Below, piece after piece: positions 1 to 9,182 of a stretch of DNA of 20,584 bases. The stretch is from Candidatus Delongbacteria bacterium. Lineage in GTDB: Bacteria; Delongbacteria; UBA4055. Numbering within the stretch: position 1 is the first letter of the stretch; every line of letters begins with the position of its first letter. The notes under the pieces are model-generated. The model was not told where the DNA came from. It was given only the letters and a program-made list of their open reading frames with translations, and did no database searches. The stretch covers positions 1 through 20,584 of the forward strand of contig JAFGUL010000068.1 in assembly GCA_016938535.1 (NCBI GenBank). The letters are read 5' to 3'. The position numbers and the translations under genes are program-made.

Positions 1-789
1 CGCTACACATTCGGATTTCCTGTCTGGGATTTTTATGATGTCAACGATCTTCTGACCCATATTCTGATACTGCTGTTCTTTATCAGCCTCAAAAAAGACA
101 ATTTTCTTTCAATGGGAATAATTCTTGCCGTGGGAGTGATCAACAGAGAAACTATTTTGTTTATCGTTCCTCCCGCTCTGTTTTATTATGCTTTCATGCT
201 TAAAGACAGAAAAAGATCTCTGAAATTTATTTTTTCTTTCATTCCTGCCCTGATAATTTTAACGGGAGTCAGATCCCTTATCGTTACAGAGTCTGTCCAA
301 AGCGGCGGTGTTCTTTATTCGCTCGGAAAATTGAGATTCGATGACACGAACAAGCTTTTCAATCCGGTCACTTATTACAGGATCGTCAATACATTCATTC
401 CGCTCACATTCATACCTTTCGTTTTCTGGAAAAAGACAAAGGAGTTCTTTAAGAACAATTTACATTTTCTGATTTTTATTGTGATCTACTACTCAAGCTG
501 CTTTCTTGCAGGCGACACGGAAAGGCTTATTGTCCCGATGTTCCCCGTTTTCTTCCTGCTTACCGGAAAAATATTTGAGTCTGCCGGTGTGACTGAACTT
601 AAAAACAGGATCTTAGTATTATCTCTGACTCTGCTCTCGATACCGCATCATTTGTATTTCAGGTACAAACTTCCTTCGAGAGATATCAAAGTCGCTTTAT
701 CGCTTTTCACGCTGATCTTCTTAACAGGGTATTTCTATAAACTGAAAAAGGATAAGAAAGATGCTCTCAATAATAATCCCGACATGTAA
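1..789 (+). CDS. Polytopic membrane protein, C-terminal part (5' end outside window)
   Basis: The frame is open from the first base, so the gene begins before the window; an internal ATG at 112 is not a credible start because coding-like hydrophobic sequence precedes it. About 262 residues are visible, with repeated hydrophobic segments separated by short basic loops and a Lys-rich C-terminus, so it is an integral inner-membrane protein. Short motifs (VINRET early on, GDTERLIVPMFPVFFLL near the end) recall GT-C type glycosyltransferases and polymerase-like proteins that use polyprenyl-linked sugars, but this is only a resemblance. The next gene, a family 2 glycosyltransferase, starts inside its 3' end (29-base overlap), which supports a shared role in building a surface glycan. 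The exact function is not recognised. There is no sign of frameshift. Confidence 0.7.
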   Translation, partial: RYTFGFPVWDFYDVNDLLTHILILLFFISLKKDNFLSMGIILAVGVINRETILFIVPPALFYYAFMLKDRKRSLKFIFSFIPALIILTGVRSLIVTESVQSGGVLYSLGKLRFDDTNKLFNPVTYYRIVNTFIPLTFIPFVFWKKTKEFFKNNLHFLIFIVIYYSSCFLAGDTERLIVPMFPVFFLLTGKIFESAGVTELKNRILVLSLTLLSIPHHLYFRYKLPSRDIKVALSLFTLIFLTGYFYKLKKDKKDALNNNPDM

Positions 790-1621
790 CAGGCCCGACG
801 CGATCAAAAGAACTGTGCATTCCATACTTAATATCGGCATTGAGAGTGAATTTGAAATTATTGTCATAAATGATCATCCCCAAACTCCCGTGGAACAGTT
901 TTCCGACAGCCGTGTGAAGGTCATTGAAAATGAAAAAAACCTAGGGAGGTCTAAGTCGAGGAACAAAGGCGCACTAGCTTCTGAAGGTGAATACCTTTTT
1001 TTCTTAGATGATGACATTGAGGTGAAAGAAAACCTGTTCGATAGACATGTCCAAGCTTTGAATTCCGGATATTCTGCAGTTTACAGCAATGTGAAAAATG
1101 TAAGGACGGACGGGAAATATTCTTTTCTGAATGAATTTTTAAATACACGCGGTGCAAACAAGAAAAATTCGGGATCAAAACTGGCATCATATTTCGTGAC
1201 CCAGTTCTGCAGCCTTAAAAAAGATTTTTTTAAGCAAATAGGGATGTTCGATGAGAATTTTTCAGGCTACGGATGGGAGGACACAGAACTCGGTTTGAGG
1301 ATCGAAGACGAAGGCGGAAAAATATCTTTCATCAAAACCGGCGGTTTAAATCATTATCACGACAAAGATGTTTTCGAGTGGATAGATCAGATAGAGAGCG
1401 GAGGCAGAAACCTCAGATATATGATCAATAAATACCCCCGCTTCAAAAAAACGATACACTACGGCCTTCTGATGTCGTCTCTCGGCGCGATCGCTTTCAA
1501 CCCTTTGTTCGTATGGTCAGAGAAGCTCAAAGCTAAAAGATCCGGAGGTTTTTTCGGTTATATAAACTATAATTATCTTTTTAAAGCGGCGGTTTACAGG
1601 AGCCTGAAAAGATCAGTCTGA
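761..1621 (+). CDS. Family 2 glycosyltransferase
   Basis: A 286-residue GT2 (GT-A fold) glycosyltransferase, which transfers a sugar from a nucleotide-sugar donor, most likely to a lipid-linked or surface polysaccharide acceptor on the cytoplasmic face. The N-terminus MLSIIIPTCNRP is the classic GT2 opening. The metal-binding Asp run is at residues 83-85 (FFLDDDIEV), and GYGWEDTELGLRI around 169-181 carries the ED pair of the C-terminal galactosyltransferase-like region. The C-terminal 50 or so residues are basic and partly hydrophobic, consistent with peripheral membrane attachment. An AAGGA SD lies 8 bases before the ATG. The gene overlaps the upstream membrane protein gene by 29 bases and its last 9 bases overlap the end of the convergent xseA. 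The sugar specificity cannot be read from the sequence. Confidence 0.9.
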   Translation: MLSIIIPTCNRPDAIKRTVHSILNIGIESEFEIIVINDHPQTPVEQFSDSRVKVIENEKNLGRSKSRNKGALASEGEYLFFLDDDIEVKENLFDRHVQALNSGYSAVYSNVKNVRTDGKYSFLNEFLNTRGANKKNSGSKLASYFVTQFCSLKKDFFKQIGMFDENFSGYGWEDTELGLRIEDEGGKISFIKTGGLNHYHDKDVFEWIDQIESGGRNLRYMINKYPRFKKTIHYGLLMSSLGAIAFNPLFVWSEKLKAKRSGGFFGYINYNYLFKAAVYRSLKRSV

Positions 1622-2860
1622 AGTAACATTCACCGAACCGTCCCGTAATTCTATCTTGAGCGCCTGATCCTTCCCGACTTTTTTCGCATCCGGTATTATG
1701 GCCGAACTTTTCCTGTCCCTCACTATCGCGTATCCTCTGTTCAGAACCGATGCGGGATTTAAGGATTTGAACATACTGTCAAAATTATCGATCCTGACTT
1801 TTTCGTTATCCAGTCTGCGCGAAAAATAGAAATTAAAATTGTCCTCGATATTATCAAGCACCATATAATAGTTTTTAATGATATCAGCCGGCCGCTTGAA
1901 TGAGTAGGAGTTCTCGATGCCCTTGAGGATCTCTTTCTGGTAAATGAAATATGAAAGGATCTGACTGTTGAGCCTGCTCTCGTACTGGCCTATTCTGTAA
2001 AGCTCGTCTCTTGCGTTAAGGCTGACGAGTTCAGCCGCATGTGACGGGGTGGCGGCTCTGATATCGGCGGCAAAATCAGATATCGAGAAATCAATTTCAT
2101 GCCCGACAGCCGATATGACCGGGATAGCGGACTTATAAATCGCGCGCGCAACAACTTCCTCGTTGAACGGCCACAGGTCTTCGAGCGAACCGCCGCCCCT
2201 GCCGATTATCAGGACTTCTGCAAGATGAGGGTTTGAATTGAAATACTCAATGCCTAAAACTATCTCGTTCTCCGCGCCCTTTCCCTGCACTTTGGAATTA
2301 TATATATGGATATTGATGTAGGGCGCTCTTGACCTTATCACTTTTCTGATGTCCTGAAAAGCTGCGCCTGTTTCGGCTGTAACTACACCGACATTTCTAA
2401 TATAATAAGGCAGCTTTTGCTTGCGGGAAGGATCAAAAAGCCCCTCTTCGTTCAGTTTCCGCTTTAATTCCTCGAACATAGCCTGAAGCTCACCGACACC
2501 CGATATCTGCATTTTTCTCACATCGATCTGATACCTTCCGCCTGCCTCGAAAACTGTGATGTTTCCCGAAACTTTGACTTTCTGCCCGTTATCGGGAGAA
2601 AATGAAAGCTTGTCACCCGTACTTCTCCACATCACGCAGGAAATTACCGCTTTTTCATCTTTGAGGCTAAAATAATGATGCCCTGAACTGTGTTTTTTGT
2701 AATTAGAAATCTCTCCTTCGACCCATATATCGCAAAATCCCGGTTCGAGAAGTCCTTTGATCTTCATCGTAAGCTCATGAACAGAAAAGACGATATCTTC
2801 CTTTACCGTAAGTTTTTCCTCTTTAGGCTCATCCTGGAGATATGAAAAAAGATCTGTCAT
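1613..2860 (-). CDS. xseA: Exodeoxyribonuclease VII large subunit
   Basis: The catalytic subunit of exonuclease VII, which degrades single-stranded DNA from both ends to short oligonucleotides, in repair and in removal of excess ssDNA; it works with many copies of XseB. Length (415 residues) is normal. An N-terminal OB-fold occupies roughly residues 25-120 (VHELTMKIKGLLE, WVEGEISNYKKHSSGHHYFSL). The nuclease domain shows GVVTAETGAAFQDI (158-171), IIGRGGGSLEDLWPFNEE (218-235) and SAVGHEIDFSISDFAADIRAATPSHAAEL (250-278). A Lys/Glu-rich helical region follows and the end carries the family motif LNPASVLNRGYAI. The ATG is 4 bases after the sprA stop, with a GGAAGG-type SD lying across that stop, so it is likely cotranscribed with sprA. 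xseB is not seen in the window. Confidence 0.96.
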   Translation of the reverse strand: MTDLFSYLQDEPKEEKLTVKEDIVFSVHELTMKIKGLLEPGFCDIWVEGEISNYKKHSSGHHYFSLKDEKAVISCVMWRSTGDKLSFSPDNGQKVKVSGNITVFEAGGRYQIDVRKMQISGVGELQAMFEELKRKLNEEGLFDPSRKQKLPYYIRNVGVVTAETGAAFQDIRKVIRSRAPYINIHIYNSKVQGKGAENEIVLGIEYFNSNPHLAEVLIIGRGGGSLEDLWPFNEEVVARAIYKSAIPVISAVGHEIDFSISDFAADIRAATPSHAAELVSLNARDELYRIGQYESRLNSQILSYFIYQKEILKGIENSYSFKRPADIIKNYYMVLDNIEDNFNFYFSRRLDNEKVRIDNFDSMFKSLNPASVLNRGYAIVRDRKSSAIIPDAKKVGKDQALKIELRDGSVNVTSD

Positions 2861-2864
2861 TATC

Positions 2865-5800
2865 TTACCTTCCCGAAATACTTAAAACAGCTCTTAATTC
2901 GAACTTGTGGTTTGTGTTTACCACGCTCTTTGCTTCGTAATTCTGGCTCTCATTATAGTTGTATGAGTAAGACATTGTACCGTTCAGATTTTTTGACAGT
3001 TTGTAGGAAATATCGGGCGCAATTGTAAAGCTGTCCGATTTTATCCCGTTCTCCAGGCTCTCATACTCTTTCGTCTCGATATCATATTTGTACCTGTTGT
3101 TCGAGCTGTATGACAGAGTCAGATTATAACTGATGTCATTTTCAAGTCTTTTTCCGTTGAAAGGCCAGAAATTGAACGGCATATTTATTCCGCCCTTCTG
3201 ATTATATCCTCCTGATATCCTTAACTCTTTTGTATATTTCTTTTCACCTGACTGGATACTGCTTTTGTCGTCCGTGTTCGAATATGTCTCTTTAAGGTCA
3301 AATGAATAATTATAATTCGCACTGAAATTGAGCCCGTTCTTAAGTGTGAGACGCAGGCCGACAAGAGGAGAAAAACTTGTGTTGTAGGAAACTGATCTTG
3401 TTCTCAGGTCCGAATTACCAAGATCCGGAATACCGGTAAGGAACAGTTCGGGAGAAGGACCGTCAACATACCACTGCGAAGCAACTGTACCCGATTTTGA
3501 ATGAGAAAGAGTGATTGACGATATCTTATCTTTAGCCTGCAGAAGTTCCTCTAATCCTGAGATCCCGATAGAGTAGTTTGGAAGCAGAAGCGAATTTGTA
3601 CCCTCTTTTTTATGAACTTCGTCCGTCACGAACGGCCAGATAAATCCTGTCTCTGTATCGTTTCCGGTAAAGCCCTCGTTGTTATTCTGCCTGTAACTTC
3701 TTGTGAACTGATAAGATATTCCGTCCAAGCTAAGATTCTTAGTAAGTCCGAGCCTTGTGGATCCGTTAAGTCCCCAGTTCCCGCTCCAGCTTGAAGAAGT
3801 AGTTGAATCAGCTACATCAGGCCTGTCCCCGAAACCGAGGAAGAAAGAAGGGTTTGCCTGATCGAGAGTTTTTAGATCGGAAAATGAATTTTCTCTTCCC
3901 TGAGAATAGGAAAGTGAAAAATCGGAAAGATTGGTCTTTAAGAAATCAAGTATAGATTTCTTCTTTTCTCCTGATTTGACTGAACCTGTCCTTGAGAATC
4001 TTGAACCTGCAGGAGATTTTTCCGGGTCAACTTTGACCGAGTCTTCCCCGGCTGATCCAATTGTTCCCTGCGCTACACTTTCCTTCTTTTCCGCCGGTTT
4101 TTTCTCAGGAAGTATCTTGCTTAAACCCGACTGAATGCCTGATATTATTTCTTTTGTGTTTATCTTTGACGAAACTCTTGAGTCGTACCTGTTCTTCATG
4201 TTCCCTGTGACACTTCGGGAAGAAAGATTGCCCGACCACGAATAAGCTGTATTTAAGCTGAGATCGTTCGTAAGGTACTTCGACACATTCACTTTAACAT
4301 TATTCTTAAGTGAGGACTCAAGCCCGGTAAGCTGACCGAACTGAAATTTAAGAAGATCGGTAAAGTCCCGGTCATATGCAGTAATAAGTGTATCTGTAGC
4401 CGTGCTGTCTTTTTTAACCACATCCTTGTACATATCGGATTTAAGCACCAGTCCGTAACTCGAATTCATGAACGGAAGCGGTGTAAGACTCGTAGAAAAA
4501 TTTCTGGTATTTGTAAATGTTCTGCTTTCAGTAAAATTATTTTTTCTCGAGAGTGACAGTGTTTCCGACTGTCCGGTGTTTAATGAAAAATTATAGCTGC
4601 TCGGGAAGAATGAGAACTTTACCCCGCTTATTTTATCAAAGAAGAATACATCCTTACCCCATGAAAAGGGATTCAGACTGAACCACGAATCAGGCAGATT
4701 AAGATTATAACCGAGAGTGTAATTGAAGTTCTTAGACTTCTGATAAACATAACTCTGATTGGATGTTTCACTTAAGGAAGCATTACCTGTGAGTTTTAAA
4801 TTATCAACTGTATATTTCAGGTACGGGCTTTCTGATTTCAATGTTCTGTTCAGAGAAAAGTCAAACTGATTTCTGGTACTTTCAGTTCTGACAGAGTCAG
4901 GAATATCTGATTTATCGACCAGAATATCAGTCGTTCCCTGATATTTTGTATATGAAGAAGTATTATTATAGCTGTATCTCACCGGAAGACTGACCCCGAG
5001 TTTCTTAGGCAGGAGTTTGTCGGCAGTAAGCGATGTATTGAAACTGAGATTCTGCTGGTTCACTCCTGATCCCCTGTTCTGCTCTATTCTGTGAAAATTC
5101 TCATCCTGACTGGTGATCTCTGCATCAACAGTGCCGAGATCGGCAAATTCAATTCTCGTCTTAGCCCTCATTGCAACGCCGGGATCCTTTAAGACCTTTG
5201 CCAGTCTCAGCTCATTCATCCATATCTCGGTATCAAGTGAAGTTCCTGCTGAATCCAGAATTCCGGCATTGAAATATTTCACGGACTGCAAAGTCGGATT
5301 TCCCCTTATGCCTATATATCTCTTAATATTTTCATCGTTATAATTCTCAAGATATATCGAATCTGTTCTAAAATTATTATCGGACCTTGAAGTTTTAAGA
5401 TAAGAAAGGTCGTTCAGCTTAATTATCATCTGATTGTTTACTTCTTCATTTTTCCAGCCGTTGACAAGTTTTGATCTGTACTCGTAGTAGTTGACAGAAT
5501 CCGTTCCGAACCTGTATATGAAGTAGAGCGGCCTTTCATCATCCCAGAAGGGATCATTTGCCATTGTCCCGCCGTGCAGGAACATCTTCAACTCTTCGTA
5601 TTGAAGATAATTTTCTCCTTTGATCAGATTCTTTGTCAGAAAAGCGTACCTTCCTTCCCCGTCTTCCAGTTCACTGCCGATGCCCGATAAAGTTACATTC
5701 ATAGAAAGAGACTGTTCCGGTTTCTCGAATCCCAGATCATCGTATTCTTTTACACCCGGTGGCGAATAATACCGGCCCTTATCATCCTCGTTGTTTATTG

Positions 5801-8800
5801 TTTTAGCCTCAATTTTACCATTATTTACACCTTTTGCAGCCCACTCGTTCCCTACAAGATCAAGACTTACAAAATTAATCTTCGTGGAGTACAGAGTATC
5901 CTGAGAATTATTTACCCATATTTTCATATATTCCATTTTTGAAATATCGGGAGCCTGATTAAGTATGCCTGCAAAATCTTCTACCGGTATCCTGTAAAGG
6001 GCAAAATTCGATCCCTGCCTGTAAGAAGTACTTACTACATAGTTTTCACCCTGCACAGGACTTGACCTGAGATTTACTGTGTATCTGTAAGCCTTCACAG
6101 AAGTATCAAGGTTTCCGCCGCCGTCAAGGTCTTCGGAATCAAGTATGCCGTTACCCTGGGTTTTAATAAAATCCCAGTAATTGTCAAGCTGTGAATCAGG
6201 AACAGGATCACCATTAGATTCAGTAGGATGATTGTCGAATGAATAAAACTCGTAAGGAAGTCTTTCCCGCAGACTATCGGTATCGAATTCTTCAAGAGGG
6301 TAAAATCCCGCAGAACCTCTCATACCGTCTAGACCTGTATCCTCTGTATTCGTACCTATATCAAGTACATTATTTCTGTTTTCATCCTCAGAATCAAGAC
6401 TGCTGTTGGGCACAACATCCTCGCTGAGTTCTCCAATATCGAAGTTCAGGCTAATATTTCTATTTGTAGATACGAGAAATTCAATATATTTCACTTCTCT
6501 GAAATCCTGATAGCTGTGATGAAGATATCTCATCACGCCCCCCCACGAATCTTCGGGATGAAAATCAAGGCTTTCAAAAGCTTCTTCATTTATTGCCGGT
6601 TTGAAAACAAGATCGAGTGTGCTTACTTTGTCCTTTTTTTCATCGCCGGGAACATCGAGATAGATCTCCTCCTTTGTGAGCTTGTCTTCATCTTTAGGAT
6701 TGTACCAGTAAAAAGACAGCTCGGAATTTCCCGAATACGATTTGAGGAAATACTGCAGTTCCCGTTTAGGTGCAACTGCACCCGATAAAGGATTATAAGT
6801 ACCCGAATAACCGTAAAAGTCAGGATAAGACGCTTCAGACCATATTCCGTATGAAATGCCCAGAGACTTCTTGATCCTGCTGCTTTCAAAATCGTCAATA
6901 TAGGCTACATTAAGAGGATTCGGGTTAGGTATTATCTGAGCTATCTCTCCCTCGAACGATATACTTGAATTTCTGTCCGTCGCGATGAACGGAAGCCAGT
7001 CAATTGCCGAAGTAAGATAGGGAAGATCGAATTTTGTCTGACCGTTAAGTCCCAGTATAAGATTCTTTTTCGGTTCGTAACCGACATGGACTTTTTCCTG
7101 GGTGGATGCTTCTGAAAGATATAAAACAGTCGCTCCGAGATAGGTATCTCTGCTGAAAGTATAATCGAAACGGTTCCCCACAAGAAGTTTCTGATCCAGC
7201 TGGAATATTGATGCGGATTCGTAGAGGATCTCAATATCCGCAGAGAGATATCTGTCGTTTATTATAGAAAGCTGACCTGAATTATAATTGATAATGTAAT
7301 CTACATCTTTTTTCAAAGTGGTCGCACCCGACCTTACCACTTCGGAGCCTTCAAGTACATTGAACCCCAGATCGTAAGTGCTTGATTTACTTGCAAATTC
7401 AAATTTAAGCTGATACTGAGACGAAGTGTAATATTTGTCTGTATAAATATTCGGATCGGAAAATAAACTGTCTGCCATTATCGAATCATAGTAATCGAAT
7501 ATAATACTGTTATCATCGGGCATGAACGGGGTCTGGTTCGGAAATATAAATTCCCCGTTAGCTGAATTCAGAAAACCGAGATCTACCTTATCACTTACTT
7601 CAGGATCACTGACATCATACCAGAAAAGATAGGGTTTTGTAACATTATCGCTGTCGTATTCTTCAGTCTTAAGACCTTCGGGCGTATTCCTCTGTATTGT
7701 AAGCTTGAAACCGTCCCTGCTGATGTCAACTCCGTCGAGAGAGTAAACATTTTTCCACTCTAGATCGAACCACGGATCGCTCTGTTCCTGATCGTATTCT
7801 GCGAGTATCTGAAGTTCAAGCTTCGTCTGAGCTGAATCAATACTTCCTATCTCAATTTCATCACCAAGATTAACAACATTCTGCTTAACATATCTTACAG
7901 CAAGTATATCTGATCCTGAAAGATATAAAGATTTAAGCCTGACATAACCCAGTTCATGGTTGATCTCATACTGATCTTCCTCGATCAGTTTTACATTCAA
8001 ATTCTCTTTATAGAGATTCGGATATCCGGAAATAGTGTCTGTCGGGTTCAGATAATCAATATAAATGTCGGCTTTTCTCTGAACGCCGGTTTCTGTTCTT
8101 GTAATATAAAGTTCTAGCGAATAATTCTTGATCTTGTATGGTAGAGCCACAAGAGGTCTGTGCTCTTTTATCCTGTCGTAGTTTTCCGGGCTGGCCATAT
8201 TGTCTTTGAACATTGGTTCTATATAGAAATACTTATACCGCAAGTAGTCTTTGGCGTTTTTTGTTTTTTCCTGCTCCCTGACACCGCCTTTGATTTCGAT
8301 CTGGTTCTTCTTTCCTTTTTCGAAAGACGCTATTGAGGTTGATTTGAGCTTCCCTACCTTTGTCTCTGTTTTGAGACCGAAAAGTCCCTTGTTGACCCCA
8401 CTGAAGCTCACGAATCTCGTTCCCGGAAGGCTCAACCCTATGTTTCCCGCTTCCATTTTCTGAATGATCTCGTCGCTTTCGCCGGTATAAGTTATTTTGA
8501 GTGAATTTTCAAAATCGAATGATTCGGTATTCTGAGCAATATCAACATCAACTTTTGTTCCTACTTTACCTCTTATGGAGATATTCTGTGTCTGATCGAG
8601 TGTAAAATCAAAGCTTGTATTGTCAACATTAGGAAGATCCGTGTAACTTTTCTGACCGATGATGCTGATAGAAAGCGAACCTCTGACTCTCAATCCTATG
8701 TTGTCTCCACCGAAAACCCTGTGGAATGTCCGTGATTTTATCTTGAAAGGTATATCCAAGACAATATCTCCCCCGCCGCCTGAAAGTGTTGAGAACTCTA

Positions 8801-9182
8801 TCCCGAGATTTTTAGCTACAGAATTTAGCCACAACTGCTTTTGTTCGTATTCGGATTTGAGAGTAATATAGTCAGTCATCTTAAGTACACGGGCGGGTTT
8901 AATATCCTCTCCGAACATTCTGTGATATATTATCGCGTACTGGAAAGTTGAATCTTTTTCTACTCCTTTGGTCAAATATCTCGAATCCACTTCAAAAAGC
9001 ACAGAATCCCTTTTGAATTTAGCCATGAAATTTAAAGCTGTTTCAGGAAAAACATCCGCAGTGCCCGAAACATCATCCAATATTCTGACCGAAAAAGACT
9101 CTGATGCACAGGACTCTGTAAAAGATCCCGTAAAGATCACAAAGAGGAAAAGCAGAGTATGAAATGCAGTCTGTAATTTCAA
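2865..9182 (-). CDS. sprA: SprA-family type IX secretion outer-membrane translocon
   Basis: A 2105-residue SprA-family protein. In Flavobacterium johnsoniae SprA is the giant single-chain beta-barrel through which type IX secretion substrates leave the periplasm, and it is also needed for gliding. Evidence: an N-terminal signal peptide (residues 1 to about 26, cleavage after SCA), many amphipathic beta strands rich in Ser, Asn, Tyr and Phe, the SprA hallmark AYIDDFESS near residue 760, and Asp/Asn-rich loops near 927-950 and 1014-1026 (DSEDLDGGGNLD) typical of the family. The protein is shorter than flavobacterial homologues (about 2400). A charged Lys/Glu/Ser-rich stretch at about 1690-1747 looks like a disordered loop. 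The start is TTG at 9182, chosen because it restores the signal peptide, has a GGGGGA SD about 11 bases upstream and overlaps the preceding stop as TTGA; the next in-frame ATG would delete the signal peptide. No other T9SS gene is in the window. Confidence 0.92.
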   Translation of the reverse strand: MKLQTAFHTLLFLFVIFTGSFTESCASESFSVRILDDVSGTADVFPETALNFMAKFKRDSVLFEVDSRYLTKGVEKDSTFQYAIIYHRMFGEDIKPARVLKMTDYITLKSEYEQKQLWLNSVAKNLGIEFSTLSGGGGDIVLDIPFKIKSRTFHRVFGGDNIGLRVRGSLSISIIGQKSYTDLPNVDNTSFDFTLDQTQNISIRGKVGTKVDVDIAQNTESFDFENSLKITYTGESDEIIQKMEAGNIGLSLPGTRFVSFSGVNKGLFGLKTETKVGKLKSTSIASFEKGKKNQIEIKGGVREQEKTKNAKDYLRYKYFYIEPMFKDNMASPENYDRIKEHRPLVALPYKIKNYSLELYITRTETGVQRKADIYIDYLNPTDTISGYPNLYKENLNVKLIEEDQYEINHELGYVRLKSLYLSGSDILAVRYVKQNVVNLGDEIEIGSIDSAQTKLELQILAEYDQEQSDPWFDLEWKNVYSLDGVDISRDGFKLTIQRNTPEGLKTEEYDSDNVTKPYLFWYDVSDPEVSDKVDLGFLNSANGEFIFPNQTPFMPDDNSIIFDYYDSIMADSLFSDPNIYTDKYYTSSQYQLKFEFASKSSTYDLGFNVLEGSEVVRSGATTLKKDVDYIINYNSGQLSIINDRYLSADIEILYESASIFQLDQKLLVGNRFDYTFSRDTYLGATVLYLSEASTQEKVHVGYEPKKNLILGLNGQTKFDLPYLTSAIDWLPFIATDRNSSISFEGEIAQIIPNPNPLNVAYIDDFESSRIKKSLGISYGIWSEASYPDFYGYSGTYNPLSGAVAPKRELQYFLKSYSGNSELSFYWYNPKDEDKLTKEEIYLDVPGDEKKDKVSTLDLVFKPAINEEAFESLDFHPEDSWGGVMRYLHHSYQDFREVKYIEFLVSTNRNISLNFDIGELSEDVVPNSSLDSEDENRNNVLDIGTNTEDTGLDGMRGSAGFYPLEEFDTDSLRERLPYEFYSFDNHPTESNGDPVPDSQLDNYWDFIKTQGNGILDSEDLDGGGNLDTSVKAYRYTVNLRSSPVQGENYVVSTSYRQGSNFALYRIPVEDFAGILNQAPDISKMEYMKIWVNNSQDTLYSTKINFVSLDLVGNEWAAKGVNNGKIEAKTINNEDDKGRYYSPPGVKEYDDLGFEKPEQSLSMNVTLSGIGSELEDGEGRYAFLTKNLIKGENYLQYEELKMFLHGGTMANDPFWDDERPLYFIYRFGTDSVNYYEYRSKLVNGWKNEEVNNQMIIKLNDLSYLKTSRSDNNFRTDSIYLENYNDENIKRYIGIRGNPTLQSVKYFNAGILDSAGTSLDTEIWMNELRLAKVLKDPGVAMRAKTRIEFADLGTVDAEITSQDENFHRIEQNRGSGVNQQNLSFNTSLTADKLLPKKLGVSLPVRYSYNNTSSYTKYQGTTDILVDKSDIPDSVRTESTRNQFDFSLNRTLKSESPYLKYTVDNLKLTGNASLSETSNQSYVYQKSKNFNYTLGYNLNLPDSWFSLNPFSWGKDVFFFDKISGVKFSFFPSSYNFSLNTGQSETLSLSRKNNFTESRTFTNTRNFSTSLTPLPFMNSSYGLVLKSDMYKDVVKKDSTATDTLITAYDRDFTDLLKFQFGQLTGLESSLKNNVKVNVSKYLTNDLSLNTAYSWSGNLSSRSVTGNMKNRYDSRVSSKINTKEIISGIQSGLSKILPEKKPAEKKESVAQGTIGSAGEDSVKVDPEKSPAGSRFSRTGSVKSGEKKKSILDFLKTNLSDFSLSYSQGRENSFSDLKTLDQANPSFFLGFGDRPDVADSTTSSSWSGNWGLNGSTRLGLTKNLSLDGISYQFTRSYRQNNNEGFTGNDTETGFIWPFVTDEVHKKEGTNSLLLPNYSIGISGLEELLQAKDKISSITLSHSKSGTVASQWYVDGPSPELFLTGIPDLGNSDLRTRSVSYNTSFSPLVGLRLTLKNGLNFSANYNYSFDLKETYSNTDDKSSIQSGEKKYTKELRISGGYNQKGGINMPFNFWPFNGKRLENDISYNLTLSYSSNNRYKYDIETKEYESLENGIKSDSFTIAPDISYKLSKNLNGTMSYSYNYNESQNYEAKSVVNTNHKFELRAVLSISGR

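Noticed and set aside
112..114. ATG as start of the first membrane protein gene
   Set aside because: The frame stays open upstream to base 1 with hydrophobic coding-like sequence, so it is an internal Met.
3612..9162. Several plus- and minus-strand frames of 60-100 codons inside sprA
   Set aside because: They overlap a clearly coding gene, have no domain likeness or SD, and are other-frame shadows of its biased codon use.
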